Assembly: GCA_900320235.1 (NCBI GenBank)
Contig: ONRO01000323.1
Span: 1 to 9,050 of the forward strand
Origin: an uncultured Eubacteriales bacterium
Lineage (GTDB): Bacteria; Bacillota; Clostridia; Oscillospirales; Acutalibacteraceae
Length of the DNA stretch: 9,050 nt
Reading direction: 5' to 3'
The notes below the pieces were generated by a model. It saw only the letters and a list, made by a program, of their open reading frames with translations, had not been told where the DNA came from and did not search any database. Shown one piece after another: positions 1 through 6,573 of the stretch. The translations under genes and the position numbers were made by a program. Each line of letters starts with the position of its first letter. Within the stretch, counting starts at the first letter, position 1.

Positions 1-956
1 CCGATATTTTTCATAAGCGTTGCCGGCTGTACCTCGATCATAAGGTGATTTATCGTGTCGAAATCTATATTTTCAAATACTCCCATCTCAACACCAAACC
101 GAAGCAGTGAAAGCAGCTGCATACATTCATCATTTCCGAGAAGCTTTGCATATCTCAAAGTACCGAAAGCACGGTATACTGTATCAAGCACAGCTATATT
201 TCCAGCGAGAGCTTTTCTTGCTTCTCTTTCCTGTGCAATAAGCTGCATTGAAATATCGTGAAGGTTACTGATCGCTTCCTTTTCTGAAATACCGAGGGTC
301 ACCTGATTTGAAAGCTGATAAACCGAGCCGTTTGCGTCTGTTCCCTCGCCGTATATTCCTCTGAGCACAAGTCCAAGCTTTGAAAGCGAGGAAGTGATCT
401 TTCCCATTGCACCGCTTTCTTTCAATGCCGGAAGATGAAGCATAAGTGAAGCCCTCATTCCGGTACCGATATTAGTCGGGCATTGAGTCAGATAACCAAG
501 CTTATCATTAAAAGCAAAATTAAGCTGCTCGTCAAACAGAGTATCGATCTTATCAGCCAGATCAAACGCTCCGTCAAGATCCATATTCGGACGGATCACC
601 TGAATACGGATATGATCCTCCTCATTGATCATTATGCTTACAGATTCGTCATCAAGCAGAAGAAGACCTCTGCCCTGTCTTTCCGAGATGAATTCAGGGC
701 TTACAAGATGTCTTTCAACAAGTGATACTGCCTCCTCCTGAGTAAGCTCCGACATCTGGATATATCTGAATCTTCCGGACAATGCGCTGTGTCCTCCGAG
801 AGCTGCCTCACGGACAGTCGCTGCAACACGTCTTTTTGAATCTTCGCTCAGTCTGCCGGGAAAAGGATAATCCCTGAGATTTCTTGCAAATCTGATTCTT
901 GTGCTTATAACTACATCGCTGATATCCTTGCGTTCATTTACAGGTTCTTTCATCAT
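1..956 (-). CDS. mcsB: McsB protein-arginine kinase, 3' end cut by the window
   Basis: McsB is an ATP-dependent kinase with a phosphagen-kinase fold. It phosphorylates arginines on CtsR and on damaged proteins, marking them for ClpCP. No stop occurs before position 1; 318 residues are visible of the roughly 350 usual for the family. Visible motifs are STRIRFARNL (residues 18-27), NEEDHIRIQ (111-119), CPTNIGTGMRAS (159-170, with the conserved Cys159) and IYGEGTDANGSVYQLSNQVTLG (split at about 201-222). The C-terminal RDxxRA phosphoarginine-binding motif of the family would lie outside the window. Two adjacent ATGs (956-954 and 953-951) follow an AAGGGGGC ribosome site that overlaps the mcsA stop region, so translation is probably coupled to mcsA, 11 bases upstream. 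In related genomes clpC follows. The identification is secure. Confidence 0.96.
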   Translation of the reverse strand, partial: MMKEPVNERKDISDVVISTRIRFARNLRDYPFPGRLSEDSKRRVAATVREAALGGHSALSGRFRYIQMSELTQEEAVSLVERHLVSPEFISERQGRGLLLLDDESVSIMINEEDHIRIQVIRPNMDLDGAFDLADKIDTLFDEQLNFAFNDKLGYLTQCPTNIGTGMRASLMLHLPALKESGAMGKITSSLSKLGLVLRGIYGEGTDANGSVYQLSNQVTLGISEKEAISNLHDISMQLIAQEREARKALAGNIAVLDTVYRAFGTLRYAKLLGNDECMQLLSLLRFGVEMGVFENIDFDTINHLMIEVQPATLMKNI

Positions 957-967
957 AGCCGCCCCCT

Positions 968-1474
968 TCATGCATTCTGCTCGCTGCCGATATTCTTTTC
1001 AAGCTCCTTGATCTTGTCACGAAGCTCCGCAGCCTTTTCAAATTCCTGCGTTTTTATTGCCTGCTCAAGCTCATATTTACATTTAGTGATCTCATTCCTG
1101 ACCTTGACCTCTGTGCCTGCACTTCTTGCAAGTTTACCCGTATGATTTGTACGACCGTGGATCCTTCTTATTGACGGAAGAAGCTCATCATAGAATTCCT
1201 CATAGCAATGTGCACATCCGACCTTGCCTGTTTTTGCAATCTCATCAAACGATGACCCACAGAAATTGCAGCGCTTTGTTTTCTTTCTTCCCTCATTGCT
1301 GTCCATAAAGCTTCCGAAAAGCTTGTCAATATCAAAACCGAAATTATTGAAAAATGAACCATATCCAAGCTTTGCAGCACATTCAGGACAAAGATCAAAT
1401 TCTCTGAGCTCTCCGTTCAGAATTGTTTTTATATGGGTCGAAGCCTGTCTCTTTTCACATGATTGACATAACAT
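968..1474 (-). CDS. mcsA: McsA, zinc-binding activator of McsB with UVR domain
   Basis: McsA binds and stimulates the arginine kinase McsB and so helps to release CtsR repression; it is cytoplasmic. The 168 residues show four CxxC pairs: CQSC (3-6), CPEC (29-32), CNFC (69-72) and CAHC (87-90). These are the metal-binding clusters expected of the family. A UvrB/UvrC-type (UVR) helical motif follows at about 133-161, with the typical LxxAIxxxxFExAAxLRDxI pattern. The start is supported by an AAGGAGG ribosome site seven bases before ATG 1474-1472. The gene begins 35 bases after ctsR and ends 11 bases before mcsB, giving the standard ctsR-mcsA-mcsB operon. Length and motifs are normal. Nothing looks damaged. 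Confidence 0.95.
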   Translation of the reverse strand: MLCQSCEKRQASTHIKTILNGELREFDLCPECAAKLGYGSFFNNFGFDIDKLFGSFMDSNEGRKKTKRCNFCGSSFDEIAKTGKVGCAHCYEEFYDELLPSIRRIHGRTNHTGKLARSAGTEVKVRNEITKCKYELEQAIKTQEFEKAAELRDKIKELEKNIGSEQNA

Positions 1475-1509
1475 AGTGTTTCCTCCTTGTTTTTTTGATT
1501 TGCAGCTTT

Positions 1510-1968
1510 TTATTTCATCATAACATGGGTAATAAGCATATTTTTCAGTATCGCTGCTCTTAGTGTGTCACGGCTTTCCTGCGGTATACAGCAATATGCC
1601 TTATCTGAAAGTGCAGAGGTGATCATTGCGTAATCATATTCGTCTATCATATTTCTTTCGACAAGATTACCAAGTATCGCTCCCGCCGATAATGCCGAAA
1701 TACTGTCGCCTACTGAATTAACTATATGCATCATTGCAACCCGCTTGTCAGTTTCAACTCTTATTATCCGGATATATCCTCCTCCGCCGCGACGGCTTTC
1801 AACGATATATCCCTGCTCAGGAGTAAACCTTGAGGTTATCACATAATTGATCTGACTCGGCACACAGCCCAGAGCACTTGCCAGCTCGTTTCTTTTTATC
1901 TCGCAGCTTCCGTGAGTTTCATCAAGCATACGAATAATATACTGTGCTACAAGATCACTCATTTTCAT
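1510..1968 (-). CDS. ctsR: CtsR transcriptional repressor of class III heat-shock genes
   Basis: CtsR is a dimeric winged-helix repressor that binds tandem heptads upstream of clp genes and its own operon. The open frame runs back to 2049, but that stretch lies over the operator and promoter. The start chosen is ATG 1968-1966, preceded by GAGGAAG at eight bases, giving 152 residues; ATG 1962-1960 two codons later is an alternative. The N-terminal half carries the helix-turn-helix (about residues 20-50) and the glycine-rich wing SRRGGGGYIRI (about 58-68). In this family the wing arginines contact DNA and are McsB targets, and the glycines act in heat sensing. The C-terminal helical domain is the dimer and McsB-contact region. 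As first gene of the operon it is expected to autoregulate, and the operators below support this. Confidence 0.95.
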   Translation of the reverse strand: MKMSDLVAQYIIRMLDETHGSCEIKRNELASALGCVPSQINYVITSRFTPEQGYIVESRRGGGGYIRIIRVETDKRVAMMHIVNSVGDSISALSAGAILGNLVERNMIDEYDYAMITSALSDKAYCCIPQESRDTLRAAILKNMLITHVMMK

Positions 1969-1993
1969 ATTTGTCACTTCCTCTCCGTCACTC

Positions 1994-2010
1994 TCTGACT
2001 TTCTCTGACC
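1994..2010 (-). promoter_or_regulatory. CtsR operator at the transcription start
   Basis: On the minus strand GGTCAGA (2010-2004), GAA and AGTCAGA (2000-1994) form a third heptad pair with the same three-base spacing. It lies just downstream of the predicted transcription start near 2014. It faces the opposite way to the pair at 2034-2066, so the -10 box lies between two opposed operators. Confidence 0.75.
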
Positions 2011-2020
2011 TTGTAACCAA

Positions 2021-2049
2021 ATTATATTATGTAGGTCAGAAAAAGTCAA
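2021..2049 (-). promoter_or_regulatory. SigA-type promoter of the ctsR-mcsA-mcsB operon
   Basis: On the minus strand TTGACT (2049-2044) and a perfect TATAAT (2026-2021) are separated by exactly 17 bases. Transcription should begin near 2014, giving a leader of about 46 bases before the ctsR ATG at 1968. The -35 element is itself part of a CtsR heptad, so repressor and RNA polymerase would compete. Confidence 0.85.
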
Positions 2050-2066
2050 AGTCAGAAAAAGTCAAA
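2034..2066 (+). promoter_or_regulatory. Double CtsR operator over the -35 region
   Basis: Four heptads of the CtsR form [AG]GTCA[AG]A lie on the plus strand: GGTCAGA (2034-2040), AGTCAAA (2044-2050), AGTCAGA (2050-2056) and AGTCAAA (2060-2066). They form two heptad-AAA-heptad pairs that share one base. The spacing of three bases equals that of the known CtsR operator. This block covers the -35 element and the upstream flank of the ctsR promoter. Confidence 0.85.
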
Positions 2067-2158
2067 AATATTCTGATTATAATATAAAATCTCTCATATT
2101 CTCTGAAATTCTCACGGATACTATCTTTTACAGCATTTTTTAATATTTTTTTCAGAAC

Positions 2159-2196
2159 AAAAAAAGCAAGGGACAATATTATTTATCCCCTGCTTT
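2159..2196 (-). terminator. Rho-independent terminator of the rpn gene
   Basis: On the minus strand an 11-base-pair stem (2196-2186 with 2173-2163, one G-U pair) closes a 12-base loop and is followed by seven T (2165-2159). It begins 26 bases after the rpn stop and separates that gene from the ctsR promoter. Confidence 0.85.
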
Positions 2197-2222
2197 AAAC
2201 ATCTTTTAATGTTTTAGAAATA

Positions 2223-2507
2223 CTACTCTTCACCAATGTATTTCCTTATCTGATCTTCTGTCAGACCGTTTTTCCGCATATTTCTGATAATAGCATCCAT
2301 CTGCTCAGCTCTGCCAAGTTCTATTCCTTCAACTCTGCCGAGCTCTATTCCTTCTCTTCTGGCATTATTGAGTGCTGATGCCTCATCATGGAGTCTTTTT
2401 TCCCTGTAATATACTTCCTGCCTGAGCTTATCGTCTGCGCTGAGTTCTCTGAGCTTTACTATTGTCTGATGTACCTCGGGGATTTTTGTTTCCTTCTGGA
2501 TATCCAT
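2223..2507 (-). CDS. Possible intragenic C-terminal small protein of rpn (94 aa)
   Basis: Inside the rpn frame, ATG 2507-2505 (Met198 of the long protein) is preceded by GGAGG (2520-2516) at eight bases, which is a better ribosome site than the one before the long protein's first ATG. Initiation there would yield a 94-residue in-frame protein: a helical, charged segment with the EGIELGR repeats and a short C-terminal helix (MRKNGLTEDQIRKYI), lacking the nuclease core. In described Rpn systems a short protein made from the 3' end of the nuclease gene acts as its antitoxin. Here the signal is seen in the sequence; the function is inferred. The alternative is chance, because the codons for Glu-Thr-Glu-Gly create the purine-rich stretch. 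Confidence 0.45.
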   Translation of the reverse strand: MDIQKETKIPEVHQTIVKLRELSADDKLRQEVYYREKRLHDEASALNNARREGIELGRVEGIELGRAEQMDAIIRNMRKNGLTEDQIRKYIGEE

Positions 2508-3098
2508 AAGATCACCCTCCGTTTCCGCATTTATCAGTCTGAGCCATTCCTTCATAGGCTTATTATCCGAAGAAGCATTTTTTATCTTCTTTAATTCAAA
2601 GAAATGAATAGAAAATTTGTCCGTCAGTATCTCTCCCCTGTCCTTTTCGGAGATCACAAAATGTGAATGATATTCCTTAGAATCAAACAGATCAAAATTG
2701 ATGATATTAATACATATTGTCTGCTTCAGCTCCGCATATTCATCTCCGGAGTGAAGCTCATCGCTGTATATCCTTGACCAGTAGTATAAAGTTCTGTCCT
2801 TGAAATCCGGCTCGCTGTTGACCTGCATTTCTATATTGACTATCCTGTTGTCAATAACCATTTTCAGATCAAGTCTGCTGAATTTCTGATCGAGATATTC
2901 AGGTGCAAGCTCAACATTATTTATAGTCACAGATTGTATACTGCTCTGTGGTATCTCAAGAAGGGATGAAACAAACGATATTATAATATCCTTATTATTC
3001 TCATCACCGAAAATTCTTTTGAAAATAATATCAAGCTTCAGCTTAACGATCTTGGTATTTCTGTCCAGGGTACTCACTCCTTTCCGCTGAATAATCAT
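2223..3098 (-). CDS. Rpn-family recombination-promoting nuclease / PD-(D/E)XK putative transposase
   Basis: The 291-residue protein matches the Rpn/PDDEXK_2 family: KLDIIFKRIFGDENNKDI near the N-terminus (about 21-38), then a PD-(D/E)XK core in which D77 (SRLDLKM) and E90/Q92 (VNIEMQV) are the expected catalytic residues, and DRTLYYWSRIYSD at 101-113. Family members are DNA endonucleases that promote RecA-independent recombination, and some act in phage defence. The C-terminal part is helical and charged, with an eight-residue repeat (EGIELGRV/EGIELGRA, 249-264). The start is uncertain: the first ATG (3098) has a poor ribosome site, while AAAGGAG stands eight bases before an in-frame CTG at 3068-3066 whose reading LDRNTKIVKLKLD would fit a natural N-terminus. 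The gene is single, with its own terminator, and carries a probable internal start (see 2223-2507). Confidence 0.85.
   Translation of the reverse strand: MIIQRKGVSTLDRNTKIVKLKLDIIFKRIFGDENNKDIIISFVSSLLEIPQSSIQSVTINNVELAPEYLDQKFSRLDLKMVIDNRIVNIEMQVNSEPDFKDRTLYYWSRIYSDELHSGDEYAELKQTICINIINFDLFDSKEYHSHFVISEKDRGEILTDKFSIHFFELKKIKNASSDNKPMKEWLRLINAETEGDLMDIQKETKIPEVHQTIVKLRELSADDKLRQEVYYREKRLHDEASALNNARREGIELGRVEGIELGRAEQMDAIIRNMRKNGLTEDQIRKYIGEE
2307..2354 (-). repeat. 24-base in-frame tandem repeat in rpn
   Basis: Two adjacent 24-base units (2354-2331 and 2330-2307) match at 21 of 24 positions and encode EGIELGRV and EGIELGRA. Units of this kind can gain or lose copies without a frameshift, changing the length of the C-terminal helix. 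The repeat also lies inside the possible small internal protein. Confidence 0.8.
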
Positions 3099-3354
3099 AC
3101 TCTTTAAATATAGTTTATCATACTTTCATTATTTTAACAATATAATAATCGTAATTATTTGTCAGCTGTGCCTGCGCTGTCAGTTCTGCAGTGTCACTGC
3201 GTATACAGTCCGCTCTGTTTTATTCCCTGGGTTCTGACTTTATCCGTCAGTTGGTTTATTGCCGCACATTTCTGTTTTCTATTTCCGTTTACAGTTCATT
3301 ATTGTCTCAGTTTTTCTGTTCACATATCGTCTTGATTTAAGAATGATACAAAGC
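3099..3354. other. Intergenic region between glnN terminator and rpn
   Basis: No convincing gene is visible here. The part nearest rpn is AT-rich and offers two weak minus-strand promoter candidates: CTGACA (3165-3160) with TATTGT (3142-3137) at 17 bases, and TTGTTA (3140-3135) with TAAACT (3117-3112) at 17 bases. The second would start transcription about ten bases before the first rpn ATG, which favours the later CTG start. A 13-base palindrome, GCAGTG-T-CACTGC, lies at 3188-3200. The remainder is unassigned. Confidence 0.4.
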
Positions 3355-3398
3355 AAAAACGGCATACCGCTGCCCGGCAGAGCAGTGATATGCCGTTT
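3355..3398 (-). terminator. Rho-independent terminator of glnN
   Basis: On the minus strand a perfect ten-base-pair stem (3398-3389 with 3366-3357) encloses a GC-rich inner region that can form its own CTGCC/GGCAG stem, and a run of five T ends at 3355. It starts 17 bases after the glnN stop codon. Confidence 0.85.
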
Positions 3399-3414
3399 AA
3401 TATAATTCAGTTTA

Positions 3415-5505
3415 TCATACGCTGAAAAGCATTGCGCCGTATGAGGGATAAGGCCATGCCTTTGAAGACATATTTGCTTCCATCTCATCAGCAACAGCAC
3501 GAAGCTCCTGCATTGCAGAAAGGACTGATTCCTTGAAATACATCGCATTATCAGCTACGTTTTCGATTTCCTTTGCACCTACAACCGCCTTATCGAGAGC
3601 ATCGATTTTCTTTACAAAGCAGTTAAGAAGGTTATTGAGCTTTTTAAGAAGCTCTGTTTCTGCTGTGGGAACAAGCTCTGGATCAACAGACTTGACAAGG
3701 CTTGCTGTCTGAGCGAGATCCCTGATATATGATGTAACAGCCGGAACGATATCCTTCTTGGCCATATCAAGAGCTGTAAGAGCCTCGATATTGATGATCT
3801 TGGAATATTTTTCAAGAAGAACTTCACATCTTGAACGAAGTTCAACCTCTGTAAGAACATTATGCTTTGTAAACAGCTCTATATTCTTTTTGCTTGTATA
3901 GAGCGGAAGTGCCTCGGGGAGTGAACGCAGGTTGAGAAGTCCTCTTTTTTCTGCTTCAATTACCCATTCATCAGAATAGTTGTTTCCGTTGAAGATAATT
4001 CTTCTGTGCTCTTCGACAGTCTTTTTGATAAGAGCTTCAGCAGCTGTATTTACATCTTCAGCCTTTTCGAGCTGATCTGCAAAATCCTCAAGAACATCAG
4101 CTACCATTGTATTTATCATAAAGTTTGCACAGGCAATATTTTCTGATGATCCGACCATTCTGAATTCAAATTTGTTGCCTGTGAATGCGAACGGTGAAGT
4201 ACGGTTTCTGTCAGATGTATCCTTTGTGAAATTGGGAAGAACCTCAGCAGTTGTTTCCATAATCGGTCTGCCGTCTGCTGTATAATCCTCACCGCTGAGT
4301 ACAGAATGAAGAACCTCTGTAAGATCGTCGCCGAGATACATTGAGATAATTGCAGGAGGAGCTTCATTTGCACCGAGTCTGTGGTCATTTCCTGCACTTG
4401 CAACAGAAATTCTGAGAAGATCCTGATTTTCGTCAACAGCCCTGATAACAGCCGCAAGGAATGTCAGGAACTGAATATTCTGTCTGGGATGCTTTGTAGG
4501 CTCAAGAAGATTCTTGCCTGTATTTGTAGACATTGACCAGTTATTATGCTTACCTGAACCGTTGACACCTGCAAAGGGCTTTTCATGAAGCAGGCATACA
4601 AGACCGTGCTTTTCAGCAACCTTTTTCATAATTTCCATTGTAAGCTGGTTATGGTCTGTTGCGATATTTGTTGTATCAAAGATAGGTGCAAGCTCATGCT
4701 GAGCAGGGGCAACCTCGTTATGCTTTGTCTTTGCAAGGATTCCGTACTGCCAGAGTGCCTCGTCAAGATCCTTCATAAAAGCAGAAACACGGGGTTTGAT
4801 TGAGCCGAAATAATGATCGTCGAGTTCCTGACCCTTCGGAGGTCTTGCGCCGAAAAGTGTTCTTCCGCAGTAGATGAGGTCTTTTCTCTTGTCGAACACC
4901 TTCTTATCCACAAGGAAATATTCCTGCTCAGGACCTACTGTTGTACTGACATGTGTTGTTTCGTTATCGCCGAAAGCACGGAGTACACGCAGTGCCTGTG
5001 TATTGATACATTCCATTGAACGCAGAAGAGGAGTCTTTTTATCAAGTGCCTCACCTGTATATGAACAGAAAGCTGTCGGGATACAGAGTGAACCATCCTT
5101 GATAAACGCATAAGAAGTCGGGTCCCATGCTGTATAGCCTCTTGCCTCAAAGGTTGCGCGGATTCCGCCTGACGGGAAGCTTGATGCATCGGGTTCACCC
5201 TTGATAAGCTCTTTTCCGGAGAATTCCATAATTACTCCGCCGCCTGCGGTCGGTGAGATAAAGCTGTCATGTTTTTCTGCTGTAATACCGGTCATTGGCT
5301 GGAACCAGTGTGTATAGTGGGTTGCGCCGTTTTCGATAGCCCATTCCTTCATTGCATGAGCCACAATATTTGCAATAGCGATATCGAGAGGCTTTCCGTC
5401 CTCAATTGTTTTTTTAAGTGCCTTATAAGTTCCTTTCGGAAGGTACTTTTTCATTGTTTCATCATTAAAGACCAGAGAACCAAACATTTCAGGTACATTT
5501 ACCAT
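3415..5505 (-). CDS. glnN: Type III glutamine synthetase
   Basis: It makes glutamine from glutamate, ammonium and ATP in the cytoplasm, and is the main ammonium-assimilating step where glutamate is available. The GSIII form is about 700 residues, much longer than GSI, and is common in Bacteroidetes, Clostridia and cyanobacteria. With the start at ATG 5505-5503 (GGGGAG nine bases upstream) the protein is 696 residues; the open frame reaches 5571 but the extra 22 codons overlap leader structure. Visible motifs in this numbering are THYTHWFQPMTG (about 62-73), the catalytic GPEQEYFLVD (191-200), NEVAPAQHELAP (263-274), NGSGKHNNWS (315-324), ANEAPP (379-384) and NRTSPFAFTGNKFEFR (434-449), then the GSIII-specific helical C-terminal domain ending KAWPYPSYGAMLFSV. 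All expected active-site blocks are present. Transcription appears monocistronic with its own promoter and terminator. Confidence 0.96.
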   Translation of the reverse strand: MVNVPEMFGSLVFNDETMKKYLPKGTYKALKKTIEDGKPLDIAIANIVAHAMKEWAIENGATHYTHWFQPMTGITAEKHDSFISPTAGGGVIMEFSGKELIKGEPDASSFPSGGIRATFEARGYTAWDPTSYAFIKDGSLCIPTAFCSYTGEALDKKTPLLRSMECINTQALRVLRAFGDNETTHVSTTVGPEQEYFLVDKKVFDKRKDLIYCGRTLFGARPPKGQELDDHYFGSIKPRVSAFMKDLDEALWQYGILAKTKHNEVAPAQHELAPIFDTTNIATDHNQLTMEIMKKVAEKHGLVCLLHEKPFAGVNGSGKHNNWSMSTNTGKNLLEPTKHPRQNIQFLTFLAAVIRAVDENQDLLRISVASAGNDHRLGANEAPPAIISMYLGDDLTEVLHSVLSGEDYTADGRPIMETTAEVLPNFTKDTSDRNRTSPFAFTGNKFEFRMVGSSENIACANFMINTMVADVLEDFADQLEKAEDVNTAAEALIKKTVEEHRRIIFNGNNYSDEWVIEAEKRGLLNLRSLPEALPLYTSKKNIELFTKHNVLTEVELRSRCEVLLEKYSKIINIEALTALDMAKKDIVPAVTSYIRDLAQTASLVKSVDPELVPTAETELLKKLNNLLNCFVKKIDALDKAVVGAKEIENVADNAMYFKESVLSAMQELRAVADEMEANMSSKAWPYPSYGAMLFSV

Positions 5506-5573
5506 ACTTAAAAACTCCCCATTCTGATAATATCGTATCTGTTTACGGAGTGCAGAACGCACTTCCGGCATTT

Positions 5574-5618
5574 AAATAAAAAGACGCCGTAGGTCAAAGT
5601 TTTCCAACCTACAGCGCC
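5574..5618 (-). terminator. Intrinsic terminator in the glnN leader (attenuator)
   Basis: On the minus strand a 12-base-pair stem (5618-5607 with 5594-5583, two G-U pairs) with a 12-base loop is followed by CTTTTTATTT (5583-5574). It lies between the glnN promoter and its ribosome site, about 11 bases after the predicted transcription start. Most initiations would therefore end early unless the hairpin is prevented from forming. Confidence 0.75.
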
Positions 5619-5626
5619 ATTGCTGT
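5611..5626 (-). promoter_or_regulatory. Candidate antiterminator hairpin, ANTAR-like hexaloop
   Basis: ACAGC (5626-5622) and GCTGT (5615-5611) form a five-base-pair stem around the six-base loop AATGGC on the minus strand. Its loop and 3' arm are the 5' arm of the leader terminator, so the two structures exclude each other. RNA targets of ANTAR proteins are hairpins with six-base loops having A at position 1 and G at position 4, as here. ANTAR targets normally come as two hairpins; only one is seen, because the predicted start leaves no room upstream. The antiterminator role is therefore inference. Confidence 0.45.
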
Positions 5627-5635
5627 GATGTATGA

Positions 5636-5664
5636 ATTATAAACCCAAAACCGCCAAAAGTCAA
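5636..5664 (-). promoter_or_regulatory. SigA-type promoter of glnN
   Basis: On the minus strand TTGACT (5664-5659) and perfect TATAAT (5641-5636) are separated by 17 bases. Transcription should begin near 5629, giving a leader of about 124 bases before ATG 5505. Between the leader terminator and the ribosome site a further hairpin can form (5567-5546: CGG, bulged A, AGTGC, five-base loop, GCACT, CCG). Confidence 0.85.
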
Positions 5665-5819
5665 CGATTTCCGATTGTTTTTCTCTATTTCAGCACATTG
5701 CTGTTATTTTTTTTACCCTCATCTTATTTTTTGTCATTGTCCTGACGATAATTCAGATCTTTGCCGGTCTTTTCAGATCGTATTCAGACGAATACCGCAT
5801 TATAATAAACATAAATTTC
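5665..5819. other. Spacer between sigE and the glnN promoter
   Basis: Only a small hairpin is visible (GTATTC 5780-5785 with GAATAC 5790-5795), and it lacks a T-run on either strand. No clear terminator for sigE is found here, so transcripts from spoIIGA-sigE could run on to the leader terminator at 5574-5618. Confidence 0.4.
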
Positions 5820-6554
5820 TCAAGCGGTCTTGCATTCCTCTGTAATTTCATGTCTCAGACGGCGGATAATCTTTTTTTCAAGCCTTGAGATATATGACTG
5901 TGATATTCCGAGCTTATCTGCGACCTGTTTCTGCGTATGAGCTTTTTTACCGTTCAGACCGAATCTCAGCTCCATGATCAGCAGTTCTCTGTCTCCGAGT
6001 CTGCTCACGGCCCTGAGAAGCTGACTCTGTTCCGACTGCTTTTCGATGCGCACATTCACGGTATCGCTTTCACTTCCGAGAATATCCGCAATAAGAAGTT
6101 CATTTCCGTCATAGTCAACATTCAGAGGTTCATCAATTGATATTTCATTTTTATACTGCGAGCTTTTTCGCAGGAACATAAGAATTTCATTTTCTATACA
6201 GCGTGAAGCATATGTTGCAAGCTTGATATTTTTTTCTGTTCTGAAAGTATTTACTGCTTTTATAAGACCAATTGTTCCGATTGAAATAAGGTCCTCCACA
6301 TTTACGCCTGAGCTTTCAAATTTTTTTGCTATATAAACTACAAGTCTGAGATTATGGGTTATCAGCTTTTCACGTTCCTTTTCCTTTCCGGCATTTATCT
6401 TTTCAAATATTCTTCCTTCCTCATCTGCACTCAGCGGCGGAGGAAGAGTTTCCGGGCCGTTTATGTAGTAGATTCCTTCCTTGCCGATCACCAGCTTTTT
6501 CAGACTGCAAAATGTTGATACAAGCTCACCTTGAAGATTTTTTATCATTATCAT
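5820..6554 (-). CDS. sigE: RNA polymerase sporulation sigma factor SigE (pro-SigE)
   Basis: SigE directs early mother-cell transcription after asymmetric division. The 244 residues carry an N-terminal pro-sequence of about 28 residues followed by IYYINGPETLPPPL, matching the known processing site (YYIGGSEALPPPL in Bacillus subtilis), so cleavage is expected before Tyr29. Region 2 is NLRLVVYIAKKFE...VEDLISIGTIGLIKAVNTF (about 68-104), with KLATYASRCIENEILMFLR (111-129) after it. Region 4 has ELRFGL and the helix-turn-helix TQKQVADKLGISQSYISRLEKK (split at about 207-228). The start at ATG 6554-6552 has AGGAG at eight bases. It follows its activating protease gene spoIIGA by 52 bases. The length and processing site separate it from SigK, SigF and SigG. 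No sigG is seen next to it; glnN follows. Confidence 0.95.
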   Translation of the reverse strand: MIMIKNLQGELVSTFCSLKKLVIGKEGIYYINGPETLPPPLSADEEGRIFEKINAGKEKEREKLITHNLRLVVYIAKKFESSGVNVEDLISIGTIGLIKAVNTFRTEKNIKLATYASRCIENEILMFLRKSSQYKNEISIDEPLNVDYDGNELLIADILGSESDTVNVRIEKQSEQSQLLRAVSRLGDRELLIMELRFGLNGKKAHTQKQVADKLGISQSYISRLEKKIIRRLRHEITEECKTA

Positions 6555-6573
6555 AATGCCCTCTCCTTTCTGC

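Noticed and set aside
55..725. Plus-strand open frames opposite mcsB.
   Set aside because: The opposite strand carries a clear McsB kinase with all its motifs; these are shadow frames.
1969..2049. An N-terminal extension of ctsR to 2049.
   Set aside because: The extra codons coincide with the operators and promoter, and a good ribosome site precedes ATG 1968.
5506..5571. An N-terminal extension of glnN starting at ATG 5571.
   Set aside because: It has no ribosome site, runs through leader hairpins, and family members begin near the VPEMFGSLVF segment, which fits ATG 5505.
5592..5598. A single CtsR-like heptad GGTCAAA in the glnN leader.
   Set aside because: No second heptad follows at the required three-base spacing, and the bases are fully explained by the terminator stem and loop.
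5506..5630. A glutamine riboswitch (glnA RNA or downstream-peptide type) in the glnN leader.
   Set aside because: I could not place the conserved core of these riboswitches; the visible parts are a terminator, an overlapping hexaloop hairpin and a third simple hairpin.
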